Origin: Nostoc cf. commune SO-36
Lineage (GTDB): Bacteria; Cyanobacteriota; Cyanobacteriia; Cyanobacteriales; Nostocaceae
Length of the DNA stretch: 64,000 nucleotides
Direction: 5' to 3'
Assembly (NCBI RefSeq): GCF_023734775.1
Contig: NZ_AP025732.1
Span: forward strand, 2,982,501 to 3,046,500
Within the stretch, counting starts at the first letter, position 1; each line of letters starts with the position of its first letter. The translations under genes were made by a program, and so were the position numbers. Below the pieces are notes generated by a model. The model ran no database searches and was not told where the DNA came from. It worked only from the letters and a program-made list of their open reading frames with translations. Below are positions 45,837 through 56,241 of the stretch, in pieces.

Positions 45837-47336
45837 ATGAAATTGCGGGAATTACTAACGGCGGTAGACAGTGTTGAACAATTGCCTAGCCATCCGATGG
45901 AGGATGTGGAAGTTAGGGGTTTAAAAACGAATTCCCATGCTTGTAGTGCGGGAGATTTATTTATTGGGATGCCAGGAACGCGGGTTGATGGTGGGGAATT
46001 TTGGCAAAGTGCGATCGCATCCGGGGCTGTAGCTGCGATCGTTTCTCCCGAAGCTGCACAAAAAAATCCTCCCACGAATGAGGCTGTGGTCATTAGTGCA
46101 AGTAACATAACTCAAGCTTGTGCCCAGATAGCCAGTGCTTTTTACGGTTATCCGGGGCGAAAACTCAAGTTGGTAGGTGTGACTGGTACAAATGGCAAAA
46201 CTACAACAACTCATCTGATTGAATTTCTGCTCATCAAAGCTAATCTAGCTACAGCTTTGATGGGAACTCTCTACACTCGTTGGGCAGGTTTTGAGCAAAC
46301 TGCTGCCCACACTACACCCTTTGCGGTGGAACTGCAACAGCAGTTGGCAGAGGCTGTAAAGGCTGGTAGTGAGTTCGGGGTGATGGAAGTAAGTTCTCAC
46401 GCTTTAGCTCAAGGTAGAGTGTTGGGTTGTGAATTTGATGTGGCGGTGTTCAGTAATCTTACTCAAGACCATCTCGATTATCACACCGACATGGAAGATT
46501 ACTTTGCCGCCAAAGCGTTGTTATTTAGCCCCAATTATCTCAAGGGACGGGCAATAATTAATGCTGATGATTCTTACGGTAAGCGGTTAATTGCCTCGTT
46601 AGATTCTGAGCGCGTTTGGAGTTACAGTGTCAACGATAACAGCGCCGATTTATGGATGAGTGATTTAAGTTACCAGCCGAATGGTGTTAGTGGGACATTA
46701 CATACACCAAAAGGTGACGTGGCTTTTCGATCGCCTCTAGTCGGACAATATAATTTAGAAAATCTTCTCGCGGCCGTAGGAGCAGTTTTACACTTAGGTC
46801 TAGATTTGCAGTTACTCGTATCTGTGATACCTGAGTTTCCCGGAGTTCCGGGACGGATGGAACGGGTACAAATTGATGCTGACCAAGATATTAGCGTAAT
46901 TGTGGATTATGCCCACACACCCGATAGTTTAGAAAATCTGCTGAAAGCTGCGCGTCCCTTTATACCGGGAAAAGTGATTTGTGTGTTTGGTTGTGGAGGC
47001 GATCGCGATCGCACTAAGCGTCCAAAAATGGGTAAAATTGCTGCTGAGTTAGCTGATGTGGCAGTAGTGACATCAGATAATCCCCGGACTGAAGACCCAG
47101 AAAGGATTTTAGAAGATATTTTAGCGGGAATTGCTGATACAGTACAACCAACTGTAATTTGCAATCGGGCGATCGCAATTCGTACCGCTATTTTACAAGC
47201 ACAACCCGGTGATGGAGTGTTGCTTGCTGGTAAAGGTCACGAAGATTATCAAATTCTCGGCACCGAAAAAATCCATTTTGATGACCGAGAACACGCACGC
47301 GACGCTTTACACCAAAGACCGAGAATACAAAGTTAA
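45837..47336 (+). CDS. murE: UDP-MurNAc-L-Ala-D-Glu:meso-DAP ligase
   Basis: 499 residues, the Mur ligase that adds meso-diaminopimelate to peptidoglycan precursors. The ATP site is VGVTGTNGKTTTTHLIEF, the middle domain has GVMEVSSHALAQGRV, and the DAP-specificity motif DNPR lies in VVTSDNPRTEDPERI. The C-terminal GHEDYQ is typical. Length and order are normal. Confidence 0.97.
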   Translation: MKLRELLTAVDSVEQLPSHPMEDVEVRGLKTNSHACSAGDLFIGMPGTRVDGGEFWQSAIASGAVAAIVSPEAAQKNPPTNEAVVISASNITQACAQIASAFYGYPGRKLKLVGVTGTNGKTTTTHLIEFLLIKANLATALMGTLYTRWAGFEQTAAHTTPFAVELQQQLAEAVKAGSEFGVMEVSSHALAQGRVLGCEFDVAVFSNLTQDHLDYHTDMEDYFAAKALLFSPNYLKGRAIINADDSYGKRLIASLDSERVWSYSVNDNSADLWMSDLSYQPNGVSGTLHTPKGDVAFRSPLVGQYNLENLLAAVGAVLHLGLDLQLLVSVIPEFPGVPGRMERVQIDADQDISVIVDYAHTPDSLENLLKAARPFIPGKVICVFGCGGDRDRTKRPKMGKIAAELADVAVVTSDNPRTEDPERILEDILAGIADTVQPTVICNRAIAIRTAILQAQPGDGVLLAGKGHEDYQILGTEKIHFDDREHARDALHQRPRIQS

Positions 47337-47346
47337 TTTGGGCATT

Positions 47347-47383
47347 GGGGACAAGGGGAAAGACTTGTTGCAACCTTGTCCCC
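47347..47383. terminator. Hairpin after murE
   Basis: Perfect 10-bp arms GGGGACAAGG / CCTTGTCCCC with a 17-base loop, starting 11 bases after the murE stop. It is followed by a C-rich tract, not a T-run, so its role as a terminator is uncertain. Confidence 0.45.
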
Positions 47384-47542
47384 CCTGCCTCCCCTGCTCC
47401 CTGCCCCCACTCCCCACCCCCTTGTAGGGAGAGTTTTTATACTTAATGTATTTTTCCGTGGGGATTTTGTAAAAAATGCACACATAAAGGTGAAAATCGA
47501 AGACAGAATTACTTGTTGCTTCATCCTTGTTGTGCTTGACTC

Positions 47543-49006
47543 ATGAATGTTTCTCTGGCTAAGGATCTGTCTGTTTATCAACTGGTCATGGGAGTGCAAG
47601 CGCCTCCTAAACCTTTGTCCCTCAGTCCTGCTACTCTACTATCACTAGTGAGAGCGCAAATTGACTTACTAATTGAGCAGCAAATTGCAGCCACTTTATG
47701 GGTGAAGTTACCACCAGAAAAAATTTGGCAATCAGAATTAGCCCGTTATCAATCTTCGATAGGTGGGTCTAGTTTAATTTATACTTGCCAGATTAACGAG
47801 AGTGGGAAAGAGGGAGATGGAAAAGCAGGGGAAGAAAATACCCCTTCATCTTCCTATCATGTCCCCGTTTACCTACCACCAGAAAGCCAACTGCGACGGG
47901 AAAACTTTTTGATGGTGTTATCGCCGCAGTTTTGCAGTTTAATTTTGGCTCATCGACCACTTAAAAAACGCAAAAATCAGACATCGGGCAAGGTGAATAC
48001 TAATAAAAACCAGCCATTGCTCATTATAACTACTGTTGAGGGGAGAGTAATTCAGCAAGTATTACATGGTATCCAACAAGCGATATCTAACGACAAGCCC
48101 CTAGGCGTCTACGCGCCAGAATTATCCCCAATACCTACTAGTTTTATTTGTCCAGCTGTGCCCCAAGCCACACTGATGAATCAACTGTTGGCTAAACAAC
48201 TCCTGCGACAAGATGAAATTAATCGTCAAATCATCACAGTACGCACTACTAAGTTGCAGCAGCAAAATCAAGAATTCTACAACAAAGAGCAACTCAAAGA
48301 TGAATATCTAAATAATGTATGTCAGGAATTGCGTATACCTCTAACGCACATGAAAACAGCACTCTCATTATTGAATTCCCCTAATCTCAAACCCCCACAG
48401 CGACAACGTTATTTACAGATGTTAAATACCCAGTGCGATCATCAGAATTCCCTGATTACGGGTTTGTTGGAACTGGTGCAGCTAGAACGGAATTTAGATG
48501 GGACAACTTTGGAATCGGTACGTCTCTCAGATATTGTGCCTGGAGTAGTCAGTACCTACCAACCTCTAGCCCAAGAAAAAGGGATTATGTTAGCCTACAC
48601 TATACCGACTGAACTCCCATCTGTTTGGTGCGTGAGTGGTGGTCTGAGGCAAATTGTGATTAATCTGCTGCACAACAGCATTAAGTTTACTCCTAATGGG
48701 GGTCAAGCATGGGTGCGTGCCCGTACTCAAGGCGATTATGTCCAATTAGAATTCCGCGACACAGGTATCGGTATTGCCGAAAACGAAATCCCCAAAATAT
48801 TTGACCGCTTTTATCGTGTGCGTACATCTTCAACAGAAGATTATGGTGGTGCTGGGTTGGGGTTAACAATAGTACAGCAATTGCTTCTGCGTTGTGGCGG
48901 ATCTATTTCTGTAAAAAGTAAGTTATCAGAAGGTTCTACCTTTACAGTGCAGTTGGCAAGTGTTAACAATATCCCAAGAGCGATCGCTATAGAAAATGAG
49001 TTATGA
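47543..49006 (+). CDS. DICT-domain sensor kinase with substituted H-box
   Basis: 487 residues. The N-terminal ~250 residues fit the DICT sensory domain (SVYQLVMGVQAPPKPLSLSP). The HK region has NNVCQELRIPLTHMKTALSL, where the normal phospho-accepting His (in xHELRTP) is replaced by Gln at residue 261. The ATPase part is complete: N-box LLHNSIKFTPNGG, G1 EFRDTGIGIAENEIP, F-box FDRFYRV, G2 GGAGLGLTIVQQL. It may therefore act as a regulator or binding protein rather than a classical autokinase. Confidence 0.88.
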   Translation: MNVSLAKDLSVYQLVMGVQAPPKPLSLSPATLLSLVRAQIDLLIEQQIAATLWVKLPPEKIWQSELARYQSSIGGSSLIYTCQINESGKEGDGKAGEENTPSSSYHVPVYLPPESQLRRENFLMVLSPQFCSLILAHRPLKKRKNQTSGKVNTNKNQPLLIITTVEGRVIQQVLHGIQQAISNDKPLGVYAPELSPIPTSFICPAVPQATLMNQLLAKQLLRQDEINRQIITVRTTKLQQQNQEFYNKEQLKDEYLNNVCQELRIPLTHMKTALSLLNSPNLKPPQRQRYLQMLNTQCDHQNSLITGLLELVQLERNLDGTTLESVRLSDIVPGVVSTYQPLAQEKGIMLAYTIPTELPSVWCVSGGLRQIVINLLHNSIKFTPNGGQAWVRARTQGDYVQLEFRDTGIGIAENEIPKIFDRFYRVRTSSTEDYGGAGLGLTIVQQLLLRCGGSISVKSKLSEGSTFTVQLASVNNIPRAIAIENEL

Positions 49007-49009
49007 GTT

Positions 49010-49061
49010 ATGAGTTATAAGTTATGAGTTATAAATTTATAATTCATAACTTATAACTCAT
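49010..49061. terminator. Long bidirectional hairpin between convergent genes
   Basis: Perfect 18-bp arms ATGAGTTATAAGTTATGA (49010-49027) and its complement (49044-49061), with the inner TTATAA/TTATAA extending the stem to about 25 pairs. It lies 4 bases after the kinase stop and 24 before the mnmE stop. It suits a two-way terminator and is made of STRR-type ATGAGTT units. Confidence 0.7.
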
Positions 49062-49084
49062 ATTTAAACAAATAATTTTTTAGT

Positions 49085-50479
49085 TTATTTTCCAATACAA
49101 AACCTGCTAAAAATCCTCTCCAAAACTGATTCTGTTACTTCTTCTCCAGTAATTTCTCCTAAAGCTTGAATCGCACCCCGTAAGTCAATTGTCCAAAAAT
49201 CAAGGGGAAACTGTTGGGTAATGGTTGCTTGTACCTGTTCTAAAGAAATTTTAGCTTGAGTTAAGGCTGCTGCTTGCCTTTGGTTAATGGCTAAATCCAT
49301 ATCAGCAGCTTGTACTTTTCCCGATTGAACTATCTCTAAAATTGCTGTTTCTAAAGCATCAATACCTTGATTTTGGGCTGCGGCTGTGACAATTTTGGAT
49401 TTTGGATTTTCGATTTTAAATTGAAGATTTTTCCTATCCTCTTCTTCTACTAAATCGATTTTGTTAATTACTATAATCAATGGACGGTGTTGCACCTGTT
49501 CGTAAATTTCTTGATCGCCTTCTGTCCAACCTGCGGAAGCATCGATGGTAAGCAAGACTAAATCAGCTGCATTGGCGGCACGACGCGATCGCTCCACGCC
49601 AATTTTTTCCACTTGGTCTGTTGTTTCCCGAATCCCCGCAGTATCTAGCACTTGTACAGGAATTCCCCCCACAACTAACTGCGATTCGACAACATCGCGG
49701 GTTGTACCAGGTAAATCAGTCACAATGGCGCGATCGCTCCGGCTCCAAGCATTCAATAAACTCGATTTACCTACATTCGGACACCCAACAATTGCCACTT
49801 TTAAACCAGTGCGTAGCAACTCCCCTTTGTCTTTGGTTGCCAATAACCTAGTTATTTCTACGGCAATTTTATCGATTTCTGATATGATTGCTTTATCATC
49901 CAACGGTGGAAGGTCTTCTTCAAAATCGATCCGAGCTTCAATTTCTGCCAAAATATCCAAACAGTTAGCGCGTAACTGACGGATCGGATGAGCTAATTTT
50001 CCTTGTAAACCAGCTAAGGCACTTTGAGCAGCTTGGGGTGATTTAGCTCCCACTAAATCAGCAATACCTTCGGCTTGAGTTAAATCCAATCGTCCATTCA
50101 AAAAGGCGCGGAGAGTAAATTCTCCTGGTTGCGCTAATCTAGCACCATTTTCCAAACACAGCTGCAACACCTGCTGCACTGCCATAATTCCCCCGTGGCA
50201 ATGGAATTCCACTACATCTTCACGGGTGTAAGAACGGGGTGCTTTCATAATCAACAACAGGGCTTCATCTACTAGTTGTTGCGTCTGGGGATGGCGAATG
50301 TAACCATAGAGAATCCGGTGACTTTCCCAAACTTGTCGCCCTGGTGCATGAAAAAGACTTAGGGCAATTGCCATTGCTTGAGAACCGGACACCCGCACAA
50401 TACCAACACTACCCTGTTGGGGGACAACAGCAGTGGCGATCGCGGCTATAGTTCCAGTAGTAGCAAAGAGTTCTGACAT
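49085..50479 (-). CDS. mnmE: tRNA modification GTPase MnmE
   Basis: 464 residues. The N-terminal domain ([20 protein letters not shown]) binds folate. The G domain has G1 [16 protein letters not shown]3 DTAG and G4 NKID. The C-terminus ends FSRFCIGK, the conserved Cys-Ile-Gly-Lys tail of MnmE. With MnmG it makes 5-methylaminomethyl-uridine derivatives in tRNA wobble positions. Monocistronic. Confidence 0.97.
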   Translation of the reverse strand: MSELFATTGTIAAIATAVVPQQGSVGIVRVSGSQAMAIALSLFHAPGRQVWESHRILYGYIRHPQTQQLVDEALLLIMKAPRSYTREDVVEFHCHGGIMAVQQVLQLCLENGARLAQPGEFTLRAFLNGRLDLTQAEGIADLVGAKSPQAAQSALAGLQGKLAHPIRQLRANCLDILAEIEARIDFEEDLPPLDDKAIISEIDKIAVEITRLLATKDKGELLRTGLKVAIVGCPNVGKSSLLNAWSRSDRAIVTDLPGTTRDVVESQLVVGGIPVQVLDTAGIRETTDQVEKIGVERSRRAANAADLVLLTIDASAGWTEGDQEIYEQVQHRPLIIVINKIDLVEEEDRKNLQFKIENPKSKIVTAAAQNQGIDALETAILEIVQSGKVQAADMDLAINQRQAAALTQAKISLEQVQATITQQFPLDFWTIDLRGAIQALGEITGEEVTESVLERIFSRFCIGK

Positions 50480-50824
50480 GAGCGCCCTTTATAAGAGTTA
50501 GGAGTGAAAAATTAAGGACTGATAAAAAATAAATTATCCAAAATTATTTGTAAATTTTTAGGAGCGCAAGACCTTGCGCCCCTACGATAGGATGTTTTTT
50601 TACTGGAATTCCCTTAAGAGTAAAAATCATAACTCATAACTCATAACTTTCTAAATGGTAAGTATTTAGACTAATGAGATGGCAATTGGCAAGGTAAAAT
50701 TTACTTAGAGGATAATACCTGATAGTAAAAAGTTAAGAGCGGAGCCAAAGATGCTCCGCCTCCGGTGAAGAGTTAGGGGTGAAAATCATAGCTCACACTC
50801 ATAATTTTTAGAGAGGAATTTATT
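50480..50824. other. Intergenic with hairpin GCGGAGC/GCTCCGC
   Basis: 345 bases holding a 7-bp perfect hairpin at 50739-50759 (GCGGAGC ... GCTCCGC) near short repeats GAGTTAGG and CATAACTCA. No gene seen. Confidence 0.5.
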
Positions 50825-51025
50825 ATGGAGCAAAAAATTGACTGTGCCCAAGCCTGTATTAACGGGTGTGTTTTAGGGGATAAATGCCCCAATATAGAGT
50901 TTAGAGAGGCAGCGACAAAATTTATTGAAGACACTCCCTTAGACAAAATGCTGGAGTTGGCAGAAGAACGCTTGCGAAAAAAAGTGACGGAACCGCCAAA
51001 ATGGGTTTTTCCTGAAGATCCATAA
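50825..51025 (+). CDS. Small conserved Cys-containing protein
   Basis: 66 residues with three or four Cys in the first third (IDCAQACINGCVLGDKCPN), spaced for a small metal or disulfide site, then a helical part (AATKFIEDTPLDKMLELAEE). GAGAGGAA precedes the ATG. A small conserved protein in this phylum is likely; function unknown. Confidence 0.7.
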   Translation: MEQKIDCAQACINGCVLGDKCPNIEFREAATKFIEDTPLDKMLELAEERLRKKVTEPPKWVFPEDP

Positions 51026-51442
51026 CATTTGGGCTAATAGGCATTAGTACTGCAAGTCAAAAGTTAAAAAGCTAGGACTTACGCACTGTACAAATTAATC
51101 ATGATGTGGCTTAACGAAAATAGGTTGTTTCAGGATTTGATTAATTATCCTTTGATCGTAAATAGACCATGCTGTAGGGGTTTAGCAATGCTTTACCCTT
51201 ACGAAAGATGTGGCTTTTCACGTTATACATATTTACTATTTCTTGTCAATGCGTAAATCCTAAAAGCTTAGAAGACAGGCTTTTGAACGATTTGAAATAG
51301 TTGCTTTATTTACGCTGTGCTGTACTAGCAATCTCTGGGACTGGGAAAGAGTCTTTTTTCAATTTGCTTGAAGTTTGAATCTCCATCAACACTGTCCCAG
51401 TCCCCAGTTCAAAAGTGTTAAGAGTGAAGCATTTTACACCAC
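51026..51442. other. Intergenic with second dispersed-repeat copy
   Basis: 417 bases. The block at 51331-51410 (GGGACTGGGAAAGAGTC ... GTCCCAGTCCCCAG) is a diverged second copy of the repeat at 37832-37905. No gene seen. Confidence 0.65.
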
Positions 51443-52489
51443 CTAATTCTTCATCACTGCATCCACAAGTACATTGGCATTAAAGCGTACTACATCAGTA
51501 CAAGGTAGCCCCGTTTCTGCTATTGTTTGAGCGATGCTTTCCTGGGCCGCAGACTCATCTAGATGAGCTGTGTTCAGCGCTATACCCACTACAGAAACAG
51601 TTCCAAATGCACCACCGGCGCTAGCAATGGTTTCATAAAGCCGAATCACCTCTGGTAAAGGTGGAATTAGTACATGAGGATGATTGCGTATATGAACTTG
51701 TCCCGCCCGATGTACCAATACCAATTGGGTTGGTTGCGAACCACGAATTAAAGGTAGAGTTGCTGTTGAACCAGGGTGTAGCAAGGAACCTTGTCCTTCA
51801 ATGTGCAAAATGTCGTAGTCTTTGCCATAGCGCATAACTATCTGTTCCACAGCACCGCCGGCAAAGTCTACTCGCACTGCATCTAAAGCCACGCCGTCGC
51901 CTTCTAACATCACCCCAGTTTGCCCTGTAGCCAGGAATTTGGAACGCCAGCCTCGTAGTTTTGATGCCCAATGTAACTCTAGGCTAGTTGACATTTTACC
52001 AATCGCCATATCCGTTCCTACTGTCAACACTCGCCGACATGGGAGGGTGCGTGCCATTCCACTAGCAACACTTATATTAGACGGTTCTTTACGCACATCC
52101 CAAATTAATTGACCTGGTTTAAGTAGTGCATTTAACTCTGGGATACTTGCCATTGGTGTATGTAAACCATTCACCAGAGATATTCCAGCTTCTAAAGCCT
52201 CTTTGATTTCCAGCCAGTAATCATCTGGTACAGCACCACCTCCTGGGGCAATGCCAATTACCAAAACTTCCGGGTGGTAATCTAGGGCTGCGGCTACAGA
52301 TGCCACAATCGGCACATCACGCTTGATACCTGTTAATTGTGTTAGGGATTTGCCAGCACACTCGCGATCAATTACGGCTACAATTGGGGCTTCGCTGTAA
52401 CGTAATATAGATAACCCCGTTTTTCCCTGAGTTCCAGTAGTTCCTTCATGTAGCAAGATAGCTACTCGTTGATTAAGTGGTAGACGCAC
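51443..52489 (-). CDS. DUF1611-family protein (DgcN-like)
   Basis: 348 residues. The N-terminal RVAILLHEGTTGTQGKTGLS is a nucleotide-binding-like segment. A second P-loop-like region is TVGTDMAIGKMSTSLEL, followed by FLATGQTGVMLEGDG and IEGQGSLLHPGS. This matches DUF1611, whose best studied relatives take part in D-glutamate/N-acetylated amino-acid metabolism (DgcN). The precise substrate here is not known. Confidence 0.85.
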   Translation of the reverse strand: MRLPLNQRVAILLHEGTTGTQGKTGLSILRYSEAPIVAVIDRECAGKSLTQLTGIKRDVPIVASVAAALDYHPEVLVIGIAPGGGAVPDDYWLEIKEALEAGISLVNGLHTPMASIPELNALLKPGQLIWDVRKEPSNISVASGMARTLPCRRVLTVGTDMAIGKMSTSLELHWASKLRGWRSKFLATGQTGVMLEGDGVALDAVRVDFAGGAVEQIVMRYGKDYDILHIEGQGSLLHPGSTATLPLIRGSQPTQLVLVHRAGQVHIRNHPHVLIPPLPEVIRLYETIASAGGAFGTVSVVGIALNTAHLDESAAQESIAQTIAETGLPCTDVVRFNANVLVDAVMKN

Positions 52490-52852
52490 TGTGTTGTACC
52501 TCAGAAATCCTGCAACAAAATAGTTTTACTATTGGTAGTACTCATCATGAGTTCAAGATACTTCGACTATGGGAACAGCCTACGTAAGTATTTTTGCGCT
52601 ATCCAAGTTTATTTCCATTGGCGGTGTTGGGCGGTACAGATGACCCTACAAGTATATTACACGGCACAGAAAATTATCGGTATTCCTGACCAACTTTGCA
52701 GAGTAATATAGCTGCGACAACAGCAATTTTAACTGGTTTAGTATTAAAGAAAAGGTGAACTCAAAAAGTCTTACAAAGAGACAATTTCACGCATTTCCAA
52801 ATCTGGGCAGTTTATAGTAATTTGATAAAAGTTGACAGGCAAAAATTAAGAA
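52490..52852. other. Intergenic, no gene seen
   Basis: 363 bases between two minus-strand genes, with no clear repeat. It likely holds the promoter of the DUF1611 gene. Confidence 0.45.
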
Positions 52853-54088
52853 TTAATATTGACTTAATATTAAAAACACAGTCTGCAATAAACCTATCAC
52901 AAAACCCAAAACACCACCTAAAGTAACAATCGCCTGCAATTCATTTTTGACAATTCCTTCAATTGCAGCTTCTAAATCAGCCGGGGAAGTTGATTTTACA
53001 CGGTCAACTATCACTTCATCTATGGATAAAATTGGGATTGCTTGGGCCACAATTGCTTCTAAATCTTTTTCCAAATACTTCTCTAAAATTAGAGCTAACT
53101 CTTGACTCATAACTTCTAAAGAAGTATTTACAACTGGTGAAGTACTAAGACGATTCAGCAGCACTACAGCAATATTTTCCCAATCAACAGAATCAGTTAA
53201 TCCTTGTAAAAAATCGCTGCCACTGTTTTGCAGGTAATGGCGGACACTTTCGCGGGTGGTCTTTCGTAGCTGGCGCACCGTACCTATTGGCAAGTTTTGT
53301 AATGATAAATTTTGCAGTAATTTCCGAATGCGATCGCGGATTTGCAAATCTTGAGTCAATTCCTGCAAGCGAGTATTAGCAGCCTCTTTTTCATCTAAAC
53401 AAAAAGTTCGTAGCCGGGTGAGAGTATTACGTAAGCCAAATAAATTTGCTACTACCCAATAAGTACCACTGGTTTTTTCCCGGAAGCCTTCATCAATAAT
53501 TTGAATCGTGCGATCGGTCAAAAAATCAACTATCGTTTGGCGCAGAAGATCCGGCGGTAAAACTACTTGCAACAACCAATCAGCTAGCCGCGTAGCTTGT
53601 TCTTCAGTTAGTTGAAATTCTAGCAATATCTGGTCAAAAATTTGATTGATTTGCGCTTCCAAAAAATCTTCACGTCGCGCTAAAACCTTGAGTAATCGTG
53701 GCAAGGATTCCCCTAGTAAATCCCGCAAAATTCCCGCTACAATTTTGGCACTTTTCTCGTTTTTATCTGTTTTGATTTGTTCAATCGCCAGCCGCAACAA
53801 CCAGAGAATTGCTGCTTGCACGCGTTCTGTTTGCAACAAACGCCGTGCCAAATTTTGCAATTCTTGTGGTGTCAAAAGTGACCCCATGATTGTATTGGAA
53901 ATATTCTTAGCCAAACGTTCCTGATTGCGGGGGATCAATCCAGGGGTGAAGGGTACTCTTCGTCCAGCGATATAAATTGCTCGGTAAGGACGGAACAACA
54001 TTTTGATGGCTATATCATTTGTGAAATAGCCAATAATTCCACCCAGTACCGGGGGAGACACATAAAGCCAAAGATGAGACCAGTCCAC
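52853..54088 (-). CDS. DUF445-family membrane protein
   Basis: 411 residues. The N-terminal helix and following segment ([20 protein letters not shown]) and [20 protein letters not shown] are the hallmark of DUF445. The middle is a long amphipathic helical region, and the C-terminus is a hydrophobic helix ([20 protein letters not shown]). It is membrane-associated. The family is widespread in bacteria and plastid-bearing organisms; function is not established. Confidence 0.85.
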   Translation of the reverse strand: MDWSHLWLYVSPPVLGGIIGYFTNDIAIKMLFRPYRAIYIAGRRVPFTPGLIPRNQERLAKNISNTIMGSLLTPQELQNLARRLLQTERVQAAILWLLRLAIEQIKTDKNEKSAKIVAGILRDLLGESLPRLLKVLARREDFLEAQINQIFDQILLEFQLTEEQATRLADWLLQVVLPPDLLRQTIVDFLTDRTIQIIDEGFREKTSGTYWVVANLFGLRNTLTRLRTFCLDEKEAANTRLQELTQDLQIRDRIRKLLQNLSLQNLPIGTVRQLRKTTRESVRHYLQNSGSDFLQGLTDSVDWENIAVVLLNRLSTSPVVNTSLEVMSQELALILEKYLEKDLEAIVAQAIPILSIDEVIVDRVKSTSPADLEAAIEGIVKNELQAIVTLGGVLGFVIGLLQTVFLILSQY

Positions 54089-54266
54089 AGGATTTTGGAT
54101 TTTGGATTTTGGATTTTGGATTCTAGATTATAAATTAGGGATTGAGTATTGGTAATTGGTATTTGGCGGTTATTAATTGTTAGTTGCTTTTTCACTAACC
54201 ACTAAGGATTCTCCATTACGCATTACCTATTCCGCAGTCCCCAATCCAAAATTGCAAATCTAAAAT
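54089..54266. repeat. GGATTTT and other short tandem repeats
   Basis: Four copies of the heptamer GGATTTT from 54089, then degenerate ATTGGTAATTGG and CAAATCTAAAATCTAAA motifs running up to the menG stop. Low complexity; no gene. Confidence 0.7.
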
Positions 54267-54959
54267 CTAAAATTTGCTGACTACCAGCACTCCCATCATA
54301 CCGTTCACAATGGGGTAGTGTGTGGCAACTGCAAAACCAACTTGACGCGCTAACTCTATTTGCTCTCTCCCGACGGGAAAGCGGTCTAAGCTGGGGCTGA
54401 TGTAAGCATATTCTTCTTTTAAGCCTAAATAATTGGCAACTGGAACCACGAAACCGTCCAGATACAACTGCTGAAAGGCACGTAGCTGAGGATTACTCGG
54501 TCGATGAAAGTCTAAAATTGCGGCTTTAGCTCCCGGCTTCAAAACCCGGTATAACTCTTGGAGACTGCGAGAAATATCTTTAACATTTCTTAAACCATAG
54601 CCCATTGTTGCGGCATCAAATTGGTTGTCTTCAAAGGGCAAGTTGAGTACATCAGCTTCTACCCAGATGATCGCAGGTTGGGGGTACTGCTTTTGGGAGC
54701 GTTCTTTAGCCTTTTCTAGCAGATTTGGGGAAAAATCCACTCCGTACACCTTGCCTGTTGCTCCCACGCGCCGTGCCAAACGTAAGGCTAAATCACCACT
54801 ACCGCAACACAAATCTAATGCGGTATCTCCCGGTTTACCTGCACTCCATTTTACTGCCATTTCCTTCCAGATTCGATGCTGTCCCAGACTCAACCAATCG
54901 TTTAATTGGTCATAAACTGGAGCAATACGGTTAAAAATGGACTGAATTTCGTTAGTCAT
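54267..54959 (-). CDS. menG: 2-phytyl-1,4-naphthoquinone methyltransferase (phylloquinone synthesis)
   Basis: 230 residues of the UbiE/MenG family. The opening IQSIFNRIAPVYDQLNDWLS and the SAM motif ALDLCCGSGDLALRLARRVG are characteristic, followed by VEADVLNLPFEDN, AATMGYGLRN and the UbiE segment ILDFHRPSNPQLR. In cyanobacteria it makes the last step of phylloquinone for photosystem I. I start at the ATG at 54959 because the longer frame runs into STRR sequence. Confidence 0.92.
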   Translation of the reverse strand: MTNEIQSIFNRIAPVYDQLNDWLSLGQHRIWKEMAVKWSAGKPGDTALDLCCGSGDLALRLARRVGATGKVYGVDFSPNLLEKAKERSQKQYPQPAIIWVEADVLNLPFEDNQFDAATMGYGLRNVKDISRSLQELYRVLKPGAKAAILDFHRPSNPQLRAFQQLYLDGFVVPVANYLGLKEEYAYISPSLDRFPVGREQIELARQVGFAVATHYPIVNGMMGVLVVSKF

Positions 54960-55011
54960 TGGGTATGGGGCATGGGGCATTGGGCATTGGGCATTGGTTT
55001 TTGACAAATGA
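54960..55011. repeat. STRR tract before menG
   Basis: GGGCATT/GGGCATG heptamers and an AATGACT unit between menG and the response-regulator gene. Confidence 0.7.
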
Positions 55012-55950
55012 CTAATGACAACTAGTAAGAGCGATCGCCACTAGTTCTGCTGATAAATTAATTAGCATTAATTCATCTTCCCGCAAAGTGCAAGGTTGTT
55101 TCCACTGTAGCGACAATACACCCAAAAGTTGATTCCGGTAGCTAATTGGGATCACTAAGTGTGCTTGCACACCCGTATTTTGGTAGTGAATAGCATCAAC
55201 TAATTTGGTGTCTTTAAGTACATTTAAGGACACTTGCATTTGCCTAGTGGCGATCGCTTCTGTTGTCAGTGGATCTTGAGATAACCAATTATCTATTGTA
55301 CCTGTATCGCTGTAAGTTCCTTGAGTCGCAATCAGAGTATTTCCATCTGTAAGTTGTAAGATACAGCCTTCTGCCCCAAAAGTCTCACTCACAGCCCTAG
55401 CAATTGGAGCAAGAGTTTCCTCTAAGCTAGAAGCTGCTTGAGTTACCTGTACCAAAACACTCAGCAGCGCCATTTGAGCATGGGCACGACGTAATTCTTC
55501 TGTACGCTGTTTGAGTAAGTCGTAGGTTTCTGCTGCTCTTTGCACTACTGCCTTCAGTTCCCCAGGATCCCAAGGCTTGGTAATATATTTGTAGACTTGC
55601 CCCGCATTAATCGCTTCTACCAAATCTTCAATATCAGTAAATCCAGTGAGAATTATTCTTACCGTATCGGGAAACTGAGGTACTGTCTTGCTGAGAAACT
55701 CAGTTCCTTTCATTTCTGGCATTCGTTGATCGGAGATAATCACCGCTACCTCCCCTTCTGCTGCCAAAACTTCTAGGGCGTTCACCCCACTATCAGCTTT
55801 CAGAACATTAAAGTCGCGTCGAAATGTGCGATAAAGTAGATCGAGATTATCTGGCTCATCGTCAACTACCAAGATTTTCAGCTTTTTTGGTCGTTCGAGA
55901 GTCATCACTTGATATTGGACTTTATCATTTTCAACACTGGGATTATTCAT
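55012..55950 (-). CDS. Response regulator with GAF domain
   Basis: 312 residues. The receiver domain is intact: acidic pair VVDDEPDNLDLLYR, phospho-Asp in VAVIISDQRMPEM, Thr in ILTGFTD, Lys in VYKYITKPWDPGEL. A coiled linker (LLKQRTEELRRAHAQMALLS) leads to a C-terminal GAF domain (TFGAEGCILQLTD, LVIPISYRNQLLGVLSLQW). It has no DNA-binding or catalytic output, so it likely senses a small ligand or signals to a partner. Kinase partner not in window. Confidence 0.88.
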   Translation of the reverse strand: MNNPSVENDKVQYQVMTLERPKKLKILVVDDEPDNLDLLYRTFRRDFNVLKADSGVNALEVLAAEGEVAVIISDQRMPEMKGTEFLSKTVPQFPDTVRIILTGFTDIEDLVEAINAGQVYKYITKPWDPGELKAVVQRAAETYDLLKQRTEELRRAHAQMALLSVLVQVTQAASSLEETLAPIARAVSETFGAEGCILQLTDGNTLIATQGTYSDTGTIDNWLSQDPLTTEAIATRQMQVSLNVLKDTKLVDAIHYQNTGVQAHLVIPISYRNQLLGVLSLQWKQPCTLREDELMLINLSAELVAIALTSCH

Positions 55951-56241
55951 AAGATATTTCCTTTAAATATTCACTCTCTTGTTATATTCCATACCAAGTT
56001 TAGTTGAGAATAGCTGAAAACTACCAAGGGTTTATACGGAGTTATCTGGCATATTCAGAAACGTTAATATTGAGCGCTACAGAGAAAATTTGTCGCGTAA
56101 TTCTTTCCTCCTGCCTCCTGCTTCTCTTATAAGTTTCCCCAGATGAAATCAAGACAGTAGGTCTGGGTAGTTCATAGATTAGAATAATACTTGCTCATGA
56201 GGTGTTAATTAACCTCTCAAGTTGAAGCTCGCACTCCGATT

